From: Chelativorans sp. J32
GTDB taxonomy: Bacteria; Pseudomonadota; Alphaproteobacteria; Rhizobiales; Rhizobiaceae
Direction: 5' to 3'
DNA: 64,000 bases
Assembly: GCF_000518985.1 (NCBI RefSeq)
Contig: NZ_JAEQ01000014.1
Coordinates: 1 to 64,000 of the forward strand
Shown here: piece after piece, positions 25,592 through 33,771 of the stretch
How positions within the stretch are numbered: the first letter of the stretch is position 1
Layout: each line of letters begins with the position of its first letter
Notes under the pieces: model-generated
Databases searched by the model: none
What the model was told of the DNA's origin: nothing
What the model saw: only the letters and a program-made list of their open reading frames with translations
Translations under genes and position numbers: made by a program

Positions 25592-26230
25592 TCAAAGGGA
25601 TAGAGTGCCGGCCTTGCGCAAGGCTGCCGTCAGATCCCCGTAACCAGTGAAGCGTCGTTCGTAGGAAAGCCCGAGCAGCCGCGCGGCGTTCCGGGCGACC
25701 TCCTCCAGGACGGGATCTTCCACCTGGGCCAGATACACGAGTTTCTCGTAATTGCCGAAGAAATCCGTGATCAGTTCGGGATGCCGGTCGATGCCAAGTG
25801 GCTTTAGGAAGAACGCCTCGAACTGGCGGCAGAGGAAATCCGTCATATAAAAGGAGGTCATATCCTCCTCGGCTTTTTCCGCGAAACTCGAAAGCCCCTG
25901 GTAAAAGCCGAAGCAATGGGGTCCGGCGATGCGGGAGACCGCGTGCTTCTCGCACACTCGGTCGATTTCTCCGCCGGTTCCGCAATCCGCATACCCGACG
26001 AAGATATTGCGATAGCCTTCCGCCTGTGCACGGCCGATCGCGGCATCAAGGGCAGGGGGAATGCGATCGGGGTAGTAGTGATATTCGGCGGGCAGGCAGG
26101 TGAGTTCCAGGTGTTTGAAGCCGAGGCGCTCGCGCACTGCCAGCACTTCGCGGGCGATCATCCCGCAGGCAATGACCAGAACCTTTTCCGGCTCAGAGCG
26201 TTCTATGGCCGTCATTGCGATTGCTTTCAC
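25592..26230 (-). CDS. DUF1638 protein (corrinoid-methyltransferase-associated)
   Basis: 212-aa cytosolic protein of the DUF1638 family. Conserved blocks are VLVIACGMIAREVLAVRE, LTCLPAEYHYYPDRIPPALD, IFVGYADCGTGGEID and GPHCFGFYQG. Four cysteines in conserved settings suggest metal or cofactor binding (inference). Genes of this family frequently neighbour MttB-type methyltransferases and corrinoid proteins, as here, but no activity is established. The frame opens with GTG; an ATG five codons further in (26215) is an equally possible start. Confidence 0.82.
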   Translation of the reverse strand: MKAIAMTAIERSEPEKVLVIACGMIAREVLAVRERLGFKHLELTCLPAEYHYYPDRIPPALDAAIGRAQAEGYRNIFVGYADCGTGGEIDRVCEKHAVSRIAGPHCFGFYQGLSSFAEKAEEDMTSFYMTDFLCRQFEAFFLKPLGIDRHPELITDFFGNYEKLVYLAQVEDPVLEEVARNAARLLGLSYERRFTGYGDLTAALRKAGTLSL

Positions 26231-26265
26231 GTCTCACGCGTGGAGCAGAACGGGGAAACAGGATT

Positions 26266-26427
26266 ATGTCTGCCAAGATACTTTCGCGCATCGCAGTTCT
26301 CGTTGCCGCTATCTGCCTGACCGCCGGGTGCGCCAATACCATCCGCGGCGTGGGCCAAGACACGGCAAATGCCGTCAACGCCACGCAGAACGCGGGCCAG
26401 AATGTGGCGAACGCCGCCGAGAGATAG
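26266..26427 (+). CDS. Entericidin-like small lipoprotein
   Basis: 53-aa protein with a lipoprotein signal peptide ending in the lipobox LTAGC (Cys about residue 21). The mature part CANTIRGVGQDTANAVNATQNAGQ has the pattern of entericidin A/B proteins. Such envelope lipoproteins were described as toxin/antidote pairs in E. coli, but in alphaproteobacteria single copies are common and their role is unclear. The start is fixed by the signal peptide and the preceding ACAGGA. It is divergent from the DUF1638 gene and converges on the corrinoid protein gene. Confidence 0.85.
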   Translation: MSAKILSRIAVLVAAICLTAGCANTIRGVGQDTANAVNATQNAGQNVANAAER

Positions 26428-26453
26428 CCCGTTCACTCGAACGGGAGCGGCGC

Positions 26454-27146
26454 TCACGCCACGAGATTGTGCTTGCGCCTCATGAGTTCCTTCGCGGTTT
26501 CGACCGCAACGGCCGCGTCACGGCAATAGGCGTCCGCTCCCACGGCTTGCCCAAATTCCTCGTTTAGCGGCGCGCCGCCAACGAGGACGATGATTTCGTC
26601 CCGGATTCCCTTTTCCTTCAGCGTATCGATGACGACTTTCATATAAGGCATGGTCGTGGTGAGGAGGGCCGACATCCCGATGATGTCGGGCCTGTGTTTT
26701 TCGATCGCAGCGAGATAGTTTTCGACCGGGTTGTTGATGCCGAGGTCGATCACTTCGAAGCCGGCGCCTTCCATCATCATGCTGACCAGGTTCTTGCCGA
26801 TATCGTGGATATCGCCCTTGACCGTACCGATCACCATCTTGCCTTGTTTCGGCGCTCCAGTCTCCGCTAGAAGCGGCCGCAGGATCGCCATGCCGGCCTT
26901 CATCGCGTTGGCCGAGAGCAGCACCTCGGGGACGAACAGGATGCCGTCGCGAAAATCCTCGCCCACAATGCGCATGCCCTCGACCAGGGCCTTGGTGAGC
27001 ACGTCATAGGGTGCCCAGCCGCGTTCGAGCAGGATGCGCGTGCTTTCCTCGATTTCCTCCTTCAGGCCATCATAGAGATCATCGTGCATCTGTAACACAA
27101 GCTCGTCATCAGGCAGCTGCGAGAGGATAATTTCATCGTCGGACAT
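26454..27146 (-). CDS. Methyltransferase corrinoid protein (MttC/MtgC-like)
   Basis: 230-aa cobalamin carrier. The N-terminal ~95 residues form the B12-binding-2 helical cap (GMRIVGEDFRDGILFVPEVLLSANAMKAG). The rest is the B12-binding Rossmann domain with the base-off DxHxxG motif GDIHDIGKN (Asp112, His114, Gly117) and VVLVGGAPLN-like IIVLVGGAPLNEEF. It accepts a methyl group from an MttB-type enzyme and hands it to the tetrahydrofolate methyltransferase. The start at 27146 is chosen because the extra 24 codons upstream look unconserved. The MttB homologue lies 1.7 kb away on the opposite strand. Confidence 0.92.
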   Translation of the reverse strand: MSDDEIILSQLPDDELVLQMHDDLYDGLKEEIEESTRILLERGWAPYDVLTKALVEGMRIVGEDFRDGILFVPEVLLSANAMKAGMAILRPLLAETGAPKQGKMVIGTVKGDIHDIGKNLVSMMMEGAGFEVIDLGINNPVENYLAAIEKHRPDIIGMSALLTTTMPYMKVVIDTLKEKGIRDEIIVLVGGAPLNEEFGQAVGADAYCRDAAVAVETAKELMRRKHNLVA

Positions 27147-27397
27147 GCCTGGCTCCTGCCTGTGCTCCGCTTCCGGTCCTGGTAGATAAGCCTCGTTGCG
27201 CGGCGATCCATTGCCCATTTACGACGCAAATGCTGAGCGAAAGCGACCGTGGTCTCACGTCACAGTTGTTGATCACCGCCGTGAGCGATTGACAATCTGG
27301 AGTTGCGTTCGCATTAATGAATGCACGCGTTAATTTTTTATTAAGCACGGTTCGTTAGCTCTGAAATTGCGGGGGCAAGTTTCGCCTAGGAGCATAT

Positions 27398-27865
27398 ATG
27401 AAGAAAGCTTTGCTTGCCGCCGCCTTGCTTGTAACAGCCGCGGCACCTGCCGCCGCTGTTACGGAAACGATGACCTTTAGCGGCACGGTCAATCCAGTGT
27501 GCACGATCACCATCGATTCTCCCGGTGTACTGGTACCGGATGCTACTCTGGTGCAGTTGAGCACCAGACAGGTAGGCGGGACCGCTGGTATGGCGACCAT
27601 CCAGACCACCGGCTCTAGCTTCAACGTTTCCACCACGGCGCCGAGCGCCTTCACGTCTGCTCCCGCCGGAGCCGACGCGAATGTCACCTTCGCCGCCCTG
27701 TACAGCGCCACCGGCGCAACGACCCTGAGCGACGTCCCCGGCGCAACCCCTTCGCCGCTTGGTCAGGGCACGACGACCTTGAATGTTAATTTAACGGCCA
27801 TGAAGTCGAGCGGGACGTTCCCCGACGGCGAATATTCGGCCGATCTCGTCGTCACCTGCGAATAG
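27398..27865 (+). CDS. Secreted pilin/spore-coat-U-like protein
   Basis: 155-aa protein with a signal peptide (MKKALLAAALLVTAAAPAAA). The mature part is Thr/Ser/Ala rich with alternating beta-strand character. It has one early and one terminal cysteine (FSGTVNPVCTITID ... YSADLVVTCE), a spacing reminiscent of chaperone-usher pilins and SCPU proteins. It leads a three-gene operon with a chaperone-like protein ten bases downstream. No usher gene follows. The family assignment is tentative. The 250-base upstream region is AT rich (GCGTTAATTTTTTATTAAG) and may hold a strong promoter. Confidence 0.65.
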   Translation: MKKALLAAALLVTAAAPAAAVTETMTFSGTVNPVCTITIDSPGVLVPDATLVQLSTRQVGGTAGMATIQTTGSSFNVSTTAPSAFTSAPAGADANVTFAALYSATGATTLSDVPGATPSPLGQGTTTLNVNLTAMKSSGTFPDGEYSADLVVTCE

Positions 27866-27874
27866 GAGCGGGGC

Positions 27875-28267
27875 ATGAGACCGGGCCTGCTGCTCCGGGT
27901 GATCGTGCTGGTGGTTGCCTGTGTAGGACAGGCGGGCGCGCAATCGATGTCTCCGATGCGCGGCACCGTCACCAGCTTCACCGACGAGTTTGCCGTCCGC
28001 GTCTTTCCGAAGAATCCGTACCGCCGTCCAGTGGAAGTGGCGGTACGGGTCTATGATGAGAAGTTCCGGCCGGTGGAAGCGCGGATATCACCTCCATCGA
28101 TGATGCTGGCCGCCGGAGCATCGCGCCCTGTCGTCGTCGTCGTCGGCTTCGGGGAGGAGAATGTACGGCGCGTTCGCGTCTGCACTGAAAGTGTTCCCTT
28201 TCCCGAAGGCAAAACAAGGATCAGAGCGCAGATATGTGGACGCTTCCTGGCGCGCCGCGTGCGGTGA
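27875..28267 (+). CDS. PapD-like single-domain periplasmic protein
   Basis: 130-aa protein with a signal peptide (about 1-22, ending AGAQS). The remaining ~105 residues resemble the N-terminal immunoglobulin-like domain of pilus chaperones: TDEFAVRVFPKNPYRRPVEVAVRVYDEKFRPVEA, then a basic strand and VRRVRVCTESVPF. There is no second chaperone domain. It probably helps fold the upstream pilin-like protein (inference). AGGAGCGGGGC precedes the ATG. Its end overlaps the next gene or abuts its internal start. Confidence 0.6.
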   Translation: MRPGLLLRVIVLVVACVGQAGAQSMSPMRGTVTSFTDEFAVRVFPKNPYRRPVEVAVRVYDEKFRPVEARISPPSMMLAAGASRPVVVVVGFGEENVRRVRVCTESVPFPEGKTRIRAQICGRFLARRVR

Positions 28268-28716
28268 GCATGGCGATTCTGGCGGTCTTTCTGCTGCAAG
28301 GTCGTGCAATGGCGGACGACTACATCATCAACCAGAACCAGACCGGCATTGCCTTGCCGGGGGTTGCCCTGCCGAACGGGTATGACGAGGTCAGGGCCGC
28401 CGACGGAACCGTGTGCCGCTCCGCGGTAAGCGGATCGGGGGCCTATATCGATTCAGGGCTGATCGGCGGGGGGCTCAACAGCAACAATCGAAACACGATA
28501 TCGGCTTACGGCCGGGTGGTCATTCCACTCGGTACAAAGCCTGACAGGCTCAATTGCGACCATCTCTATCAGCTCGAATTGGAACGGCTGCGATTTGAGG
28601 TGCAAATGCTGAAACGCGGACTGGACCCTCGGCTGAACCAGCCGTCGACCTCCGACGAGGAGTGGGCAACGGAAGGTTGGTCCGCGGCGGGCAAGACCGT
28701 CGGCCTGCCGAAATAG
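28234..28716 (+). CDS. Secreted protein of unknown function
   Basis: 160 aa from 28234, overlapping the chaperone-like gene by 34 bases. An ATG at 28270, three bases after that gene's stop, would give a shorter protein that still starts with a signal peptide (MAILAVFLLQGRAMA). The mature part begins DDYIINQNQTGIALPGVALPNGYDEV and has a single Cys pair (GTVCRSAV, LNCDHLY) and GGGLNSNNRNTISAYGRVVIPLG. There is no recognised family. It is the third gene of the pilin-like operon, so it may be a minor subunit or anchor. Confidence 0.6.
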   Translation: MWTLPGAPRAVSMAILAVFLLQGRAMADDYIINQNQTGIALPGVALPNGYDEVRAADGTVCRSAVSGSGAYIDSGLIGGGLNSNNRNTISAYGRVVIPLGTKPDRLNCDHLYQLELERLRFEVQMLKRGLDPRLNQPSTSDEEWATEGWSAAGKTVGLPK

Positions 28717-28836
28717 TTGCATGTGAAAGCCTCCGCTCTCGTTGCGACATGGCTTGGCGCTCGCGGAACGGCCGGTTCCGCGCGGACAGATAGGATGATG
28801 CCCACGGCATTGACCAGGGAGCGCAAGGGTTGAGCC

Positions 28837-30393
28837 ATGGACCAGGAGCCTGGAGGTGAGGCGAGGCGCACACGCGGCGGAGGTGGAGCGGCTGCCCGAC
28901 GTGCAGCCCGCGCCGGTGGCGCGCTAGGGCCGCAACTCAGTTATATCCGCCGAAAACTGCCGAATTACGAAGTCCTTGGCGAGGAGGGGCTTGCGCTAAT
29001 CGAAGCCAATGCCGACTCGGTGCTCGAGGAGATCGGCATCGAGTTTCGCGGCGACGCCGAGGCGCTGAGTCTTTGGAGAGAGGTTGGGGCCGATGTTACG
29101 GGAGAGCGCGTGCGCTTCCCCAAAGGCCTCTGCCAAAGCCTGTTGCGAACGGCGCCTTCGATATTCACCCAACATGCCCGCAATCCTGAGCGTTCGGTGA
29201 AGATCGGCGGCGACGCCACTGTCTTCGCACCGGTTTACGGACCGCCCTTCGTGCGGGACCTGGATGGCAGCCGCCGTTATGCAACGGTGGAAGATTTCCG
29301 CAATCTCGTTAAGCTGTCCTATCTGGCACCGGCGATCCATCACTCCGGCGGCACGGTTTGCGAACCGGTGGACGTACCGGTCAATAAGCGCCATCTCGAC
29401 ATGGTCTATGCGCATATGCGCTTCTCAGACAAGCCATTCATGGGTTCTGTGACTGCGCCCGAGCGGGCGGAGGATACGGTGGCGATGGCGAAGATCCTCT
29501 TCGGAGAGGATTTCGTAGAGGAAAACACGGTCATCATCAGCCTGATCAATGCGAACTCGCCGATGGTCTTCGACGAGACCATGCTGGGCGCTGCCAAGGT
29601 CTATGCGCGTCACAACCAGGCGACGATCATCACCCCCTTCATCCTGGCAGGAGCCATGAGCCCGGTGACCGTGGCGGGTACGCTGACGCAGGTACTCGCG
29701 GAAGTCCTTGCCGGAGCGGCTTTCACACAGCTCGTGCGTCCGGGGGCGCCCGTTGTCTTCGGCACCTTCGCGTCGTCCATCTCCATGCAATCGGGGGCGC
29801 CGACCTTCGGAACGCCGGAGCCCTCGCTCGTCTCATATGGTGCGGCGCAATTGGCTCGCCGCCTGGGCCTGCCATTCCGCACGGGCGGTTCGCTGACCGC
29901 CTCGAAAGTCTGCGATGCACAGGCAGCTTATGAGAGTGCCAACACGCTCAATTCCACGATGCTTGCGGGCACGAATTTTGTTTTGCATGCGGCTGGCTGG
30001 CTGGAAGGCGGGCTCGTCTCTTCCTACGAGAAATTCGTGATGGATGCGGATCAGCTCGGAATGCAGCAACGCTTCGCCGAGGGAATTGACCTCTCCGAAA
30101 ACGGCCAGGCCATGGATGCGATCCGGGAGGTGGGTCCGGGCAGCCATTATCTTGGCTGTGCTCACACCCAGGCCAACTTCCAGACTGCCTTCTATCGCTC
30201 CTCGGTGGCCGACAACAATTCTTTCGAGCAATGGCTGGCGGAGGGGGAGAAGACAGCCCACCAGCGCGCCAATCAGCTTGCCCGGCAGTGGCTGGAATCA
30301 TATCAGGCTCCGCCGCTGGACGAGGCAGTAGACGATGCTTTGCGGGACTTTATCGCCCGCAAGAAAGCCTCGATGCCTGACGCTTTTGCATGA
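28837..30393 (+). CDS. MttB-superfamily trimethylamine/quaternary-amine methyltransferase
   Basis: 518-aa TIM-barrel methyltransferase of the MttB superfamily. Landmarks: NYEVLGEEGLALIEANADSVLEEIGIEF, FAPVYGPPFVRDLDGSRRYATVEDF, SGGTVCEPVDVPVNKRHLDM, SGAPTFGTPEPSLVSYGAAQLARR and GPGSHYLGCAHTQANFQTAFYRS. The frame has no amber codon, so it belongs to the non-pyrrolysine branch, whose studied members (such as MtgB) demethylate glycine betaine and related quaternary amines instead of trimethylamine. The partner corrinoid protein, folate methyltransferase and activase are all within 8 kb. The first ~30 residues are Arg/Gly/Ala rich and probably disordered. The substrate is not determinable here. 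Confidence 0.92.
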   Translation: MDQEPGGEARRTRGGGGAAARRAARAGGALGPQLSYIRRKLPNYEVLGEEGLALIEANADSVLEEIGIEFRGDAEALSLWREVGADVTGERVRFPKGLCQSLLRTAPSIFTQHARNPERSVKIGGDATVFAPVYGPPFVRDLDGSRRYATVEDFRNLVKLSYLAPAIHHSGGTVCEPVDVPVNKRHLDMVYAHMRFSDKPFMGSVTAPERAEDTVAMAKILFGEDFVEENTVIISLINANSPMVFDETMLGAAKVYARHNQATIITPFILAGAMSPVTVAGTLTQVLAEVLAGAAFTQLVRPGAPVVFGTFASSISMQSGAPTFGTPEPSLVSYGAAQLARRLGLPFRTGGSLTASKVCDAQAAYESANTLNSTMLAGTNFVLHAAGWLEGGLVSSYEKFVMDADQLGMQQRFAEGIDLSENGQAMDAIREVGPGSHYLGCAHTQANFQTAFYRSSVADNNSFEQWLAEGEKTAHQRANQLARQWLESYQAPPLDEAVDDALRDFIARKKASMPDAFA

Positions 30394-30489
30394 GGTGAGC
30401 CCTGTTCTGCCGGGGGACTGGCAATAATTGCCTGGATATAGGAAAAAACCTCCAAGGCTTGGCGCGGCCTTTTTCGGAGGTGTGAGGGA

Positions 30490-31224
30490 ATGGCAAAAGA
30501 AGAAATCGAGATCAAGACCTCGGAAGGTACGGCCAAGGCCGGTCTATTTATGCCGGAGGCCGGCGCTTCTCGGGCCGGCGTGATCCTTTATATGGATGCA
30601 TTCGGATTGCGGCCCGCGCTCGACGTGATGGCGCAGCGCATCTGCCGCGAGGGTTACACGGTGCTCGTGCCGGATCTCTTCTATCGTTTCGGGCAGTATG
30701 GGCCCTATGATGCGAGGACCGCATTCCAGAACGAAGCATCCGCCAAAGAAATCAGACATATGATTGCCGAGACGACGCAGGAGATGACGCAGCGCGATAC
30801 GGGCGCCTTTCTAGCCGCACTCGATCAGGGCGGTGCCAGCGGCCCGATTGCCACGGTCGGATACTGCATGGGAGGAGCGCGTGCCCTCAATGCCGCTGCT
30901 GCCTATCCCGGCCGCATCTTGGCGGCTGCAAGCTTCCATGGCGGAAACCTCGCATCGGACACTTCCGACAGTCCTCATCTCAAAGCCGCATCCATCAAGG
31001 CTCGCGTATATGTGGGCATGGCCGGCGTCGACCGCTCGTTCCCACCGGAACAATCCACCCGCTTTGCTGACGCCTTCCGGGCGGCGGAAGTGGATTTCGC
31101 CATGGAGAACTATGTGGGCATGCAGCATGGCTGGGCCGTGCCTGACCACAGCGTCTTCGATGAAGCCGGTGCCGAGCGGCACTGGCGGCGGCTTCTCTGC
31201 TTGCTTTCGGAGACGCTTCGGTAG
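30490..31224 (+). CDS. Dienelactone hydrolase family protein
   Basis: 244-aa alpha/beta hydrolase. The Cys nucleophile lies in VGYCMGGARALNAAAAYPG (about 122-140). The acid is plausibly in the GMAGVDRSFPPE segment and the base is the His of GMQHGWAVPD (about 216-225). Carboxymethylenebutenolidase uses a Cys-Asp-His triad to open dienelactone in chlorocatechol breakdown, but most paralogues have other ester or lactone substrates. A GGAGG-rich site lies just before the ATG. The gene appears monocistronic. Confidence 0.88.
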   Translation: MAKEEIEIKTSEGTAKAGLFMPEAGASRAGVILYMDAFGLRPALDVMAQRICREGYTVLVPDLFYRFGQYGPYDARTAFQNEASAKEIRHMIAETTQEMTQRDTGAFLAALDQGGASGPIATVGYCMGGARALNAAAAYPGRILAAASFHGGNLASDTSDSPHLKAASIKARVYVGMAGVDRSFPPEQSTRFADAFRAAEVDFAMENYVGMQHGWAVPDHSVFDEAGAERHWRRLLCLLSETLR

Positions 31225-31552
31225 CCGAAAAACCCGCTCCGGGTCGCGGATGCGCTGCGGTTACCAATCGCAGGAGCGACACTGCTTCGCTCATGCTCCA
31301 GTGATGTTAGAAAAACAAAACCGCGTTCTCCAGGCAGGAAAAACGCGGTCTTCTACACTCTACTCTGTCGGCCCCGGCGATACTCATACACCTGCGGGGC
31401 CTGCCGCTCCGGTACGCGAGACCTGATCCGGAGCCGGGGAGGCTTCAATGTCCGCCTCGTGTTCTGTTTTAGCGGGACATCGTTACCGGGAGGTTAGCAA
31501 GTGCTTGCAGATTCCTTAATTCGGGATTTTTTCCTTCCATCCGCGCAGTTGT
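31225..31552. other. Intergenic region between convergent genes, with structured DNA
   Basis: 328 bases without a gene. A minus-strand terminator lies at 31311-31349. GC-rich inverted repeats between 31370 and 31439 can form either two hairpins (31370-31375 with 31396-31401; 31407-31412 with 31428-31433) or one longer pairing (31372-31377 with 31434-31439). Either a long 3' untranslated region of mmsB or a small RNA ending at the terminator would fit. Confidence 0.5.
31311..31349 (-). terminator. Rho-independent terminator, minus strand
   Basis: On the minus strand ACCGCGTT and AACGCGGT (31349-31342 and 31327-31320) pair over a 14-base loop and are followed by TTTGTTTTT. It would end a transcript coming from mmsB, about 200 bases upstream, or a short RNA in between. 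Confidence 0.75.
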
Positions 31553-32434
31553 TCAGTCCGCTCCGCGGAGAAGATTTATGATGCCGGAAAAATCCTTCAT
31601 TCCCTGGCCTATGGCATTGAAAAGCGCGTAGAGCTGGGCTGCCTCGGCTCCAAGCGGTGTCACTGCGCCGGCGGCTTGCGCGGCTTCCTGGGCAAGCCGC
31701 AGATCCTTCAGCATCAGGCTCGCCGCAAAGCCAGGCTGGTAATCTCTGTTGGCGGGAGAGGTTGGAACGGGGCCCGGCACCGGGCAATAGGTGGTAAGGG
31801 ACCAACACTGGCCCGACGAGGTGGAAGCGACATCGAAGAGCGCTTGGTGCGAAAGTCCGAGCTTCTCCGCAAGGACAAATGCTTCGCCGACCGCAATCAT
31901 CGAGATGCCGAGGATCATATTGTTGCAGATCTTCGCTGCCTGACCGGCACCTCCACGGCCACAATGGACGATACGGCCCGCCATCGGCTTCAGGATGGGC
32001 TCGGCCCTGGCAAAGGCTTCATCCTTTCCGCCCGCCATGAAGGTCAAAGTGCCGGCCTCCGCTCCGACCACCCCGCCAGAAACCGGCGCATCGATGGAAA
32101 AGAGCCCATGCTCACCGGCAATCATGTGCGCCTTTCGGGCGGATTCGACATCGATGGTCGATGAATCGATGAAGAGCGTGCCAGCAGCGGCCTTCGGCAC
32201 AATATCCTCGTAAACCGAGAGCACATGCTTTCCGGCGGGCAACATGGTGATCACCACCTCCGCCCCTTGGATTGCCGCTTCGGCACTTGCGGTTTTGCCC
32301 ACCCCGTTCTGCTCGGCACGGGAAAGGTTCTCGGGCAGAAGGTCGAATCCGTGCACGTCATGTCCGGCTTTCACCAAATTGGCGGCCATAGGATTGCCCA
32401 TGTTTCCCAAGCCGATAAAGGCGATCTTGGTCAT
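31553..32434 (-). CDS. mmsB: 3-hydroxyisobutyrate dehydrogenase
   Basis: 293-aa NAD-dependent enzyme of valine catabolism, oxidising 3-hydroxyisobutyrate to methylmalonate semialdehyde. The NAD loop is IAFIGLGNMGNPMAANL at the N terminus. Substrate-binding DAPVSGGVVGAEAGTLTFM (about 117-135) and the catalytic-lysine helix GGAGQAAKICNNMILG (about 160-175) follow. The start at 32434 has GGAGG five bases upstream; six extra codons in the longer frame are not needed. An isobutyryl-CoA dehydrogenase homologue lies 66 bases upstream on the same strand, matching two steps of one pathway. Confidence 0.94.
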   Translation of the reverse strand: MTKIAFIGLGNMGNPMAANLVKAGHDVHGFDLLPENLSRAEQNGVGKTASAEAAIQGAEVVITMLPAGKHVLSVYEDIVPKAAAGTLFIDSSTIDVESARKAHMIAGEHGLFSIDAPVSGGVVGAEAGTLTFMAGGKDEAFARAEPILKPMAGRIVHCGRGGAGQAAKICNNMILGISMIAVGEAFVLAEKLGLSHQALFDVASTSSGQCWSLTTYCPVPGPVPTSPANRDYQPGFAASLMLKDLRLAQEAAQAAGAVTPLGAEAAQLYALFNAIGQGMKDFSGIINLLRGAD

Positions 32435-32500
32435 GTTCTCCTCCGGAACCAAACGGCAGGATCAAGGCAATGAAGCAACCGACCCTGCTGCCCTGTTGCC

Positions 32501-33667
32501 CTACTGCCTGCCTATCAGATGCCGTGCGATGATGATGCGCATGATTTCATTGGTACCCTCAAGGATCTGGTGGACGCGCAGGTCACGCACGAGTTTCTCG
32601 ATCCCATAATCGTGGAGGTAGCCGTAACCGCCATGAAGCTGGAGCGCCTCGTTGGCCACCTCGAAACAGGTATCCGTCACGAAGCGTTTGGCCATGGCTG
32701 ACCATTTCGTCGCGTCGGCGCTCCTGGCGTCGAGCTTCGCAGCAGCGCTGTAGAGCAGTTGACGCGCAGCCGCCAGGTTCGTCTCCATGTCGGCGAATTT
32801 GAATTGTAGTGCCTGGAACTGGTTTATCGGCCGTTCGAAAGCCTGGCGCTCGGCGGCATAGGCAAGCGCCTTCTCGTGGGCTGCCTGCGCTCCGCCGAGT
32901 GAGCAGGCCGCGATGTTCAGCCTGCCACCATCGAGGCCGGCCATCGCTATTGGAAAACCGCCGCCTTCGCGGCCCAACAGATTTTGCACGGAAACCCGGC
33001 AATTCTCGAAGATCACCTGGCGGGTCGGCTGCATCAGCCAGCCCATCTTCTTCTCCAGAGGCCCGAAAGAGAGGCCGGGCGCATCCTTCGGCACGATCAG
33101 CGCGGAGATCCCCCGGGGACCGCCTTCGCCTGTCCTGACCATGACGATATAGAGGTCCGAGACGCCCGCACCCGAGATGAACTGCTTCGTACCGTTCAGG
33201 ATATAGTGATCGCCGCTCCGCTCGGCCTTGGTCTTCAGCGCCGCCGCATCCGAGCCCGAACCCGGTTCGGTCAGACAGTAGCTGGCGAGCCATTCCATGG
33301 AGGTGAGCTTCGGCAGAAAATCGCGACGTTGCGGATCGTTGCCGAATGTGTCGATCATCCACGCGGCCATGTTGTGGATGGAGATGAAGGAGGAGAAGCC
33401 GGGGCAGGCGGCTGCCAGGGCCTCGAAGATCAGCACGGCATCGAGCCGTTTAAGGGCCGAACCGCCATGCTCTTCGGAGCAATAAATGCCGCCAAAGCCG
33501 AGCGGGCCGGTTTGCCGGATGATGTCGACCGGAAAATAATGTCTCAGGTCCCAGTCAAGGGCGAATGGTGCGACGTGTTTCGCAGCAAAACTCCGCGCCA
33601 TCTCCTGAACGGCGCGCTGATCCCCGTTGAGTTCGAAAGGTCCGCCTTCCTCCTCTGCGGCTTCCAT
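32501..33667 (-). CDS. Acyl-CoA dehydrogenase, probable isobutyryl-CoA dehydrogenase
   Basis: 388-aa FAD flavoenzyme. Signatures are SYCLTEPGSGSDAAALKTKAE (about 131-151), the catalytic-Glu helix DYGIEKLVRDLRVHQILEGTNEIMRI near the C terminus, and LHGGYGYLHDYG. The N-terminal AACPGFSSFISIHNMAAWMID resembles isobutyryl-CoA dehydrogenase (ACAD8) sequences. Pairing with mmsB supports valine breakdown. No mmsA or enoyl-CoA hydratase is in the window. Short-chain acyl-CoA alternatives cannot be excluded. Confidence 0.88.
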   Translation of the reverse strand: MEAAEEEGGPFELNGDQRAVQEMARSFAAKHVAPFALDWDLRHYFPVDIIRQTGPLGFGGIYCSEEHGGSALKRLDAVLIFEALAAACPGFSSFISIHNMAAWMIDTFGNDPQRRDFLPKLTSMEWLASYCLTEPGSGSDAAALKTKAERSGDHYILNGTKQFISGAGVSDLYIVMVRTGEGGPRGISALIVPKDAPGLSFGPLEKKMGWLMQPTRQVIFENCRVSVQNLLGREGGGFPIAMAGLDGGRLNIAACSLGGAQAAHEKALAYAAERQAFERPINQFQALQFKFADMETNLAAARQLLYSAAAKLDARSADATKWSAMAKRFVTDTCFEVANEALQLHGGYGYLHDYGIEKLVRDLRVHQILEGTNEIMRIIIARHLIGRQ

Positions 33668-33771
33668 CGTCTCCTCCCGACAAGCACCCCCTGATGGCAG
33701 TCTAATTCATTGGAGCGCCGGAGCAACAGGGCGCCTTGAGCCGAGCTTTCCCGGGGCCGAATGATGGGAAC

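Noticed and set aside
24942-25985. Long version (347 codons) of the DUF4893 gene
   Set aside because: The first 153 codons are an Arg-rich shadow of the DUF1638 gene; the signal peptide and ribosome site place the start at 25526.
28837-30393. Pyrrolysine-containing MttB
   Set aside because: The frame reads through to the stop with no internal amber codon and no pylTSBCD genes are in the window, so it belongs to the non-pyrrolysine branch.
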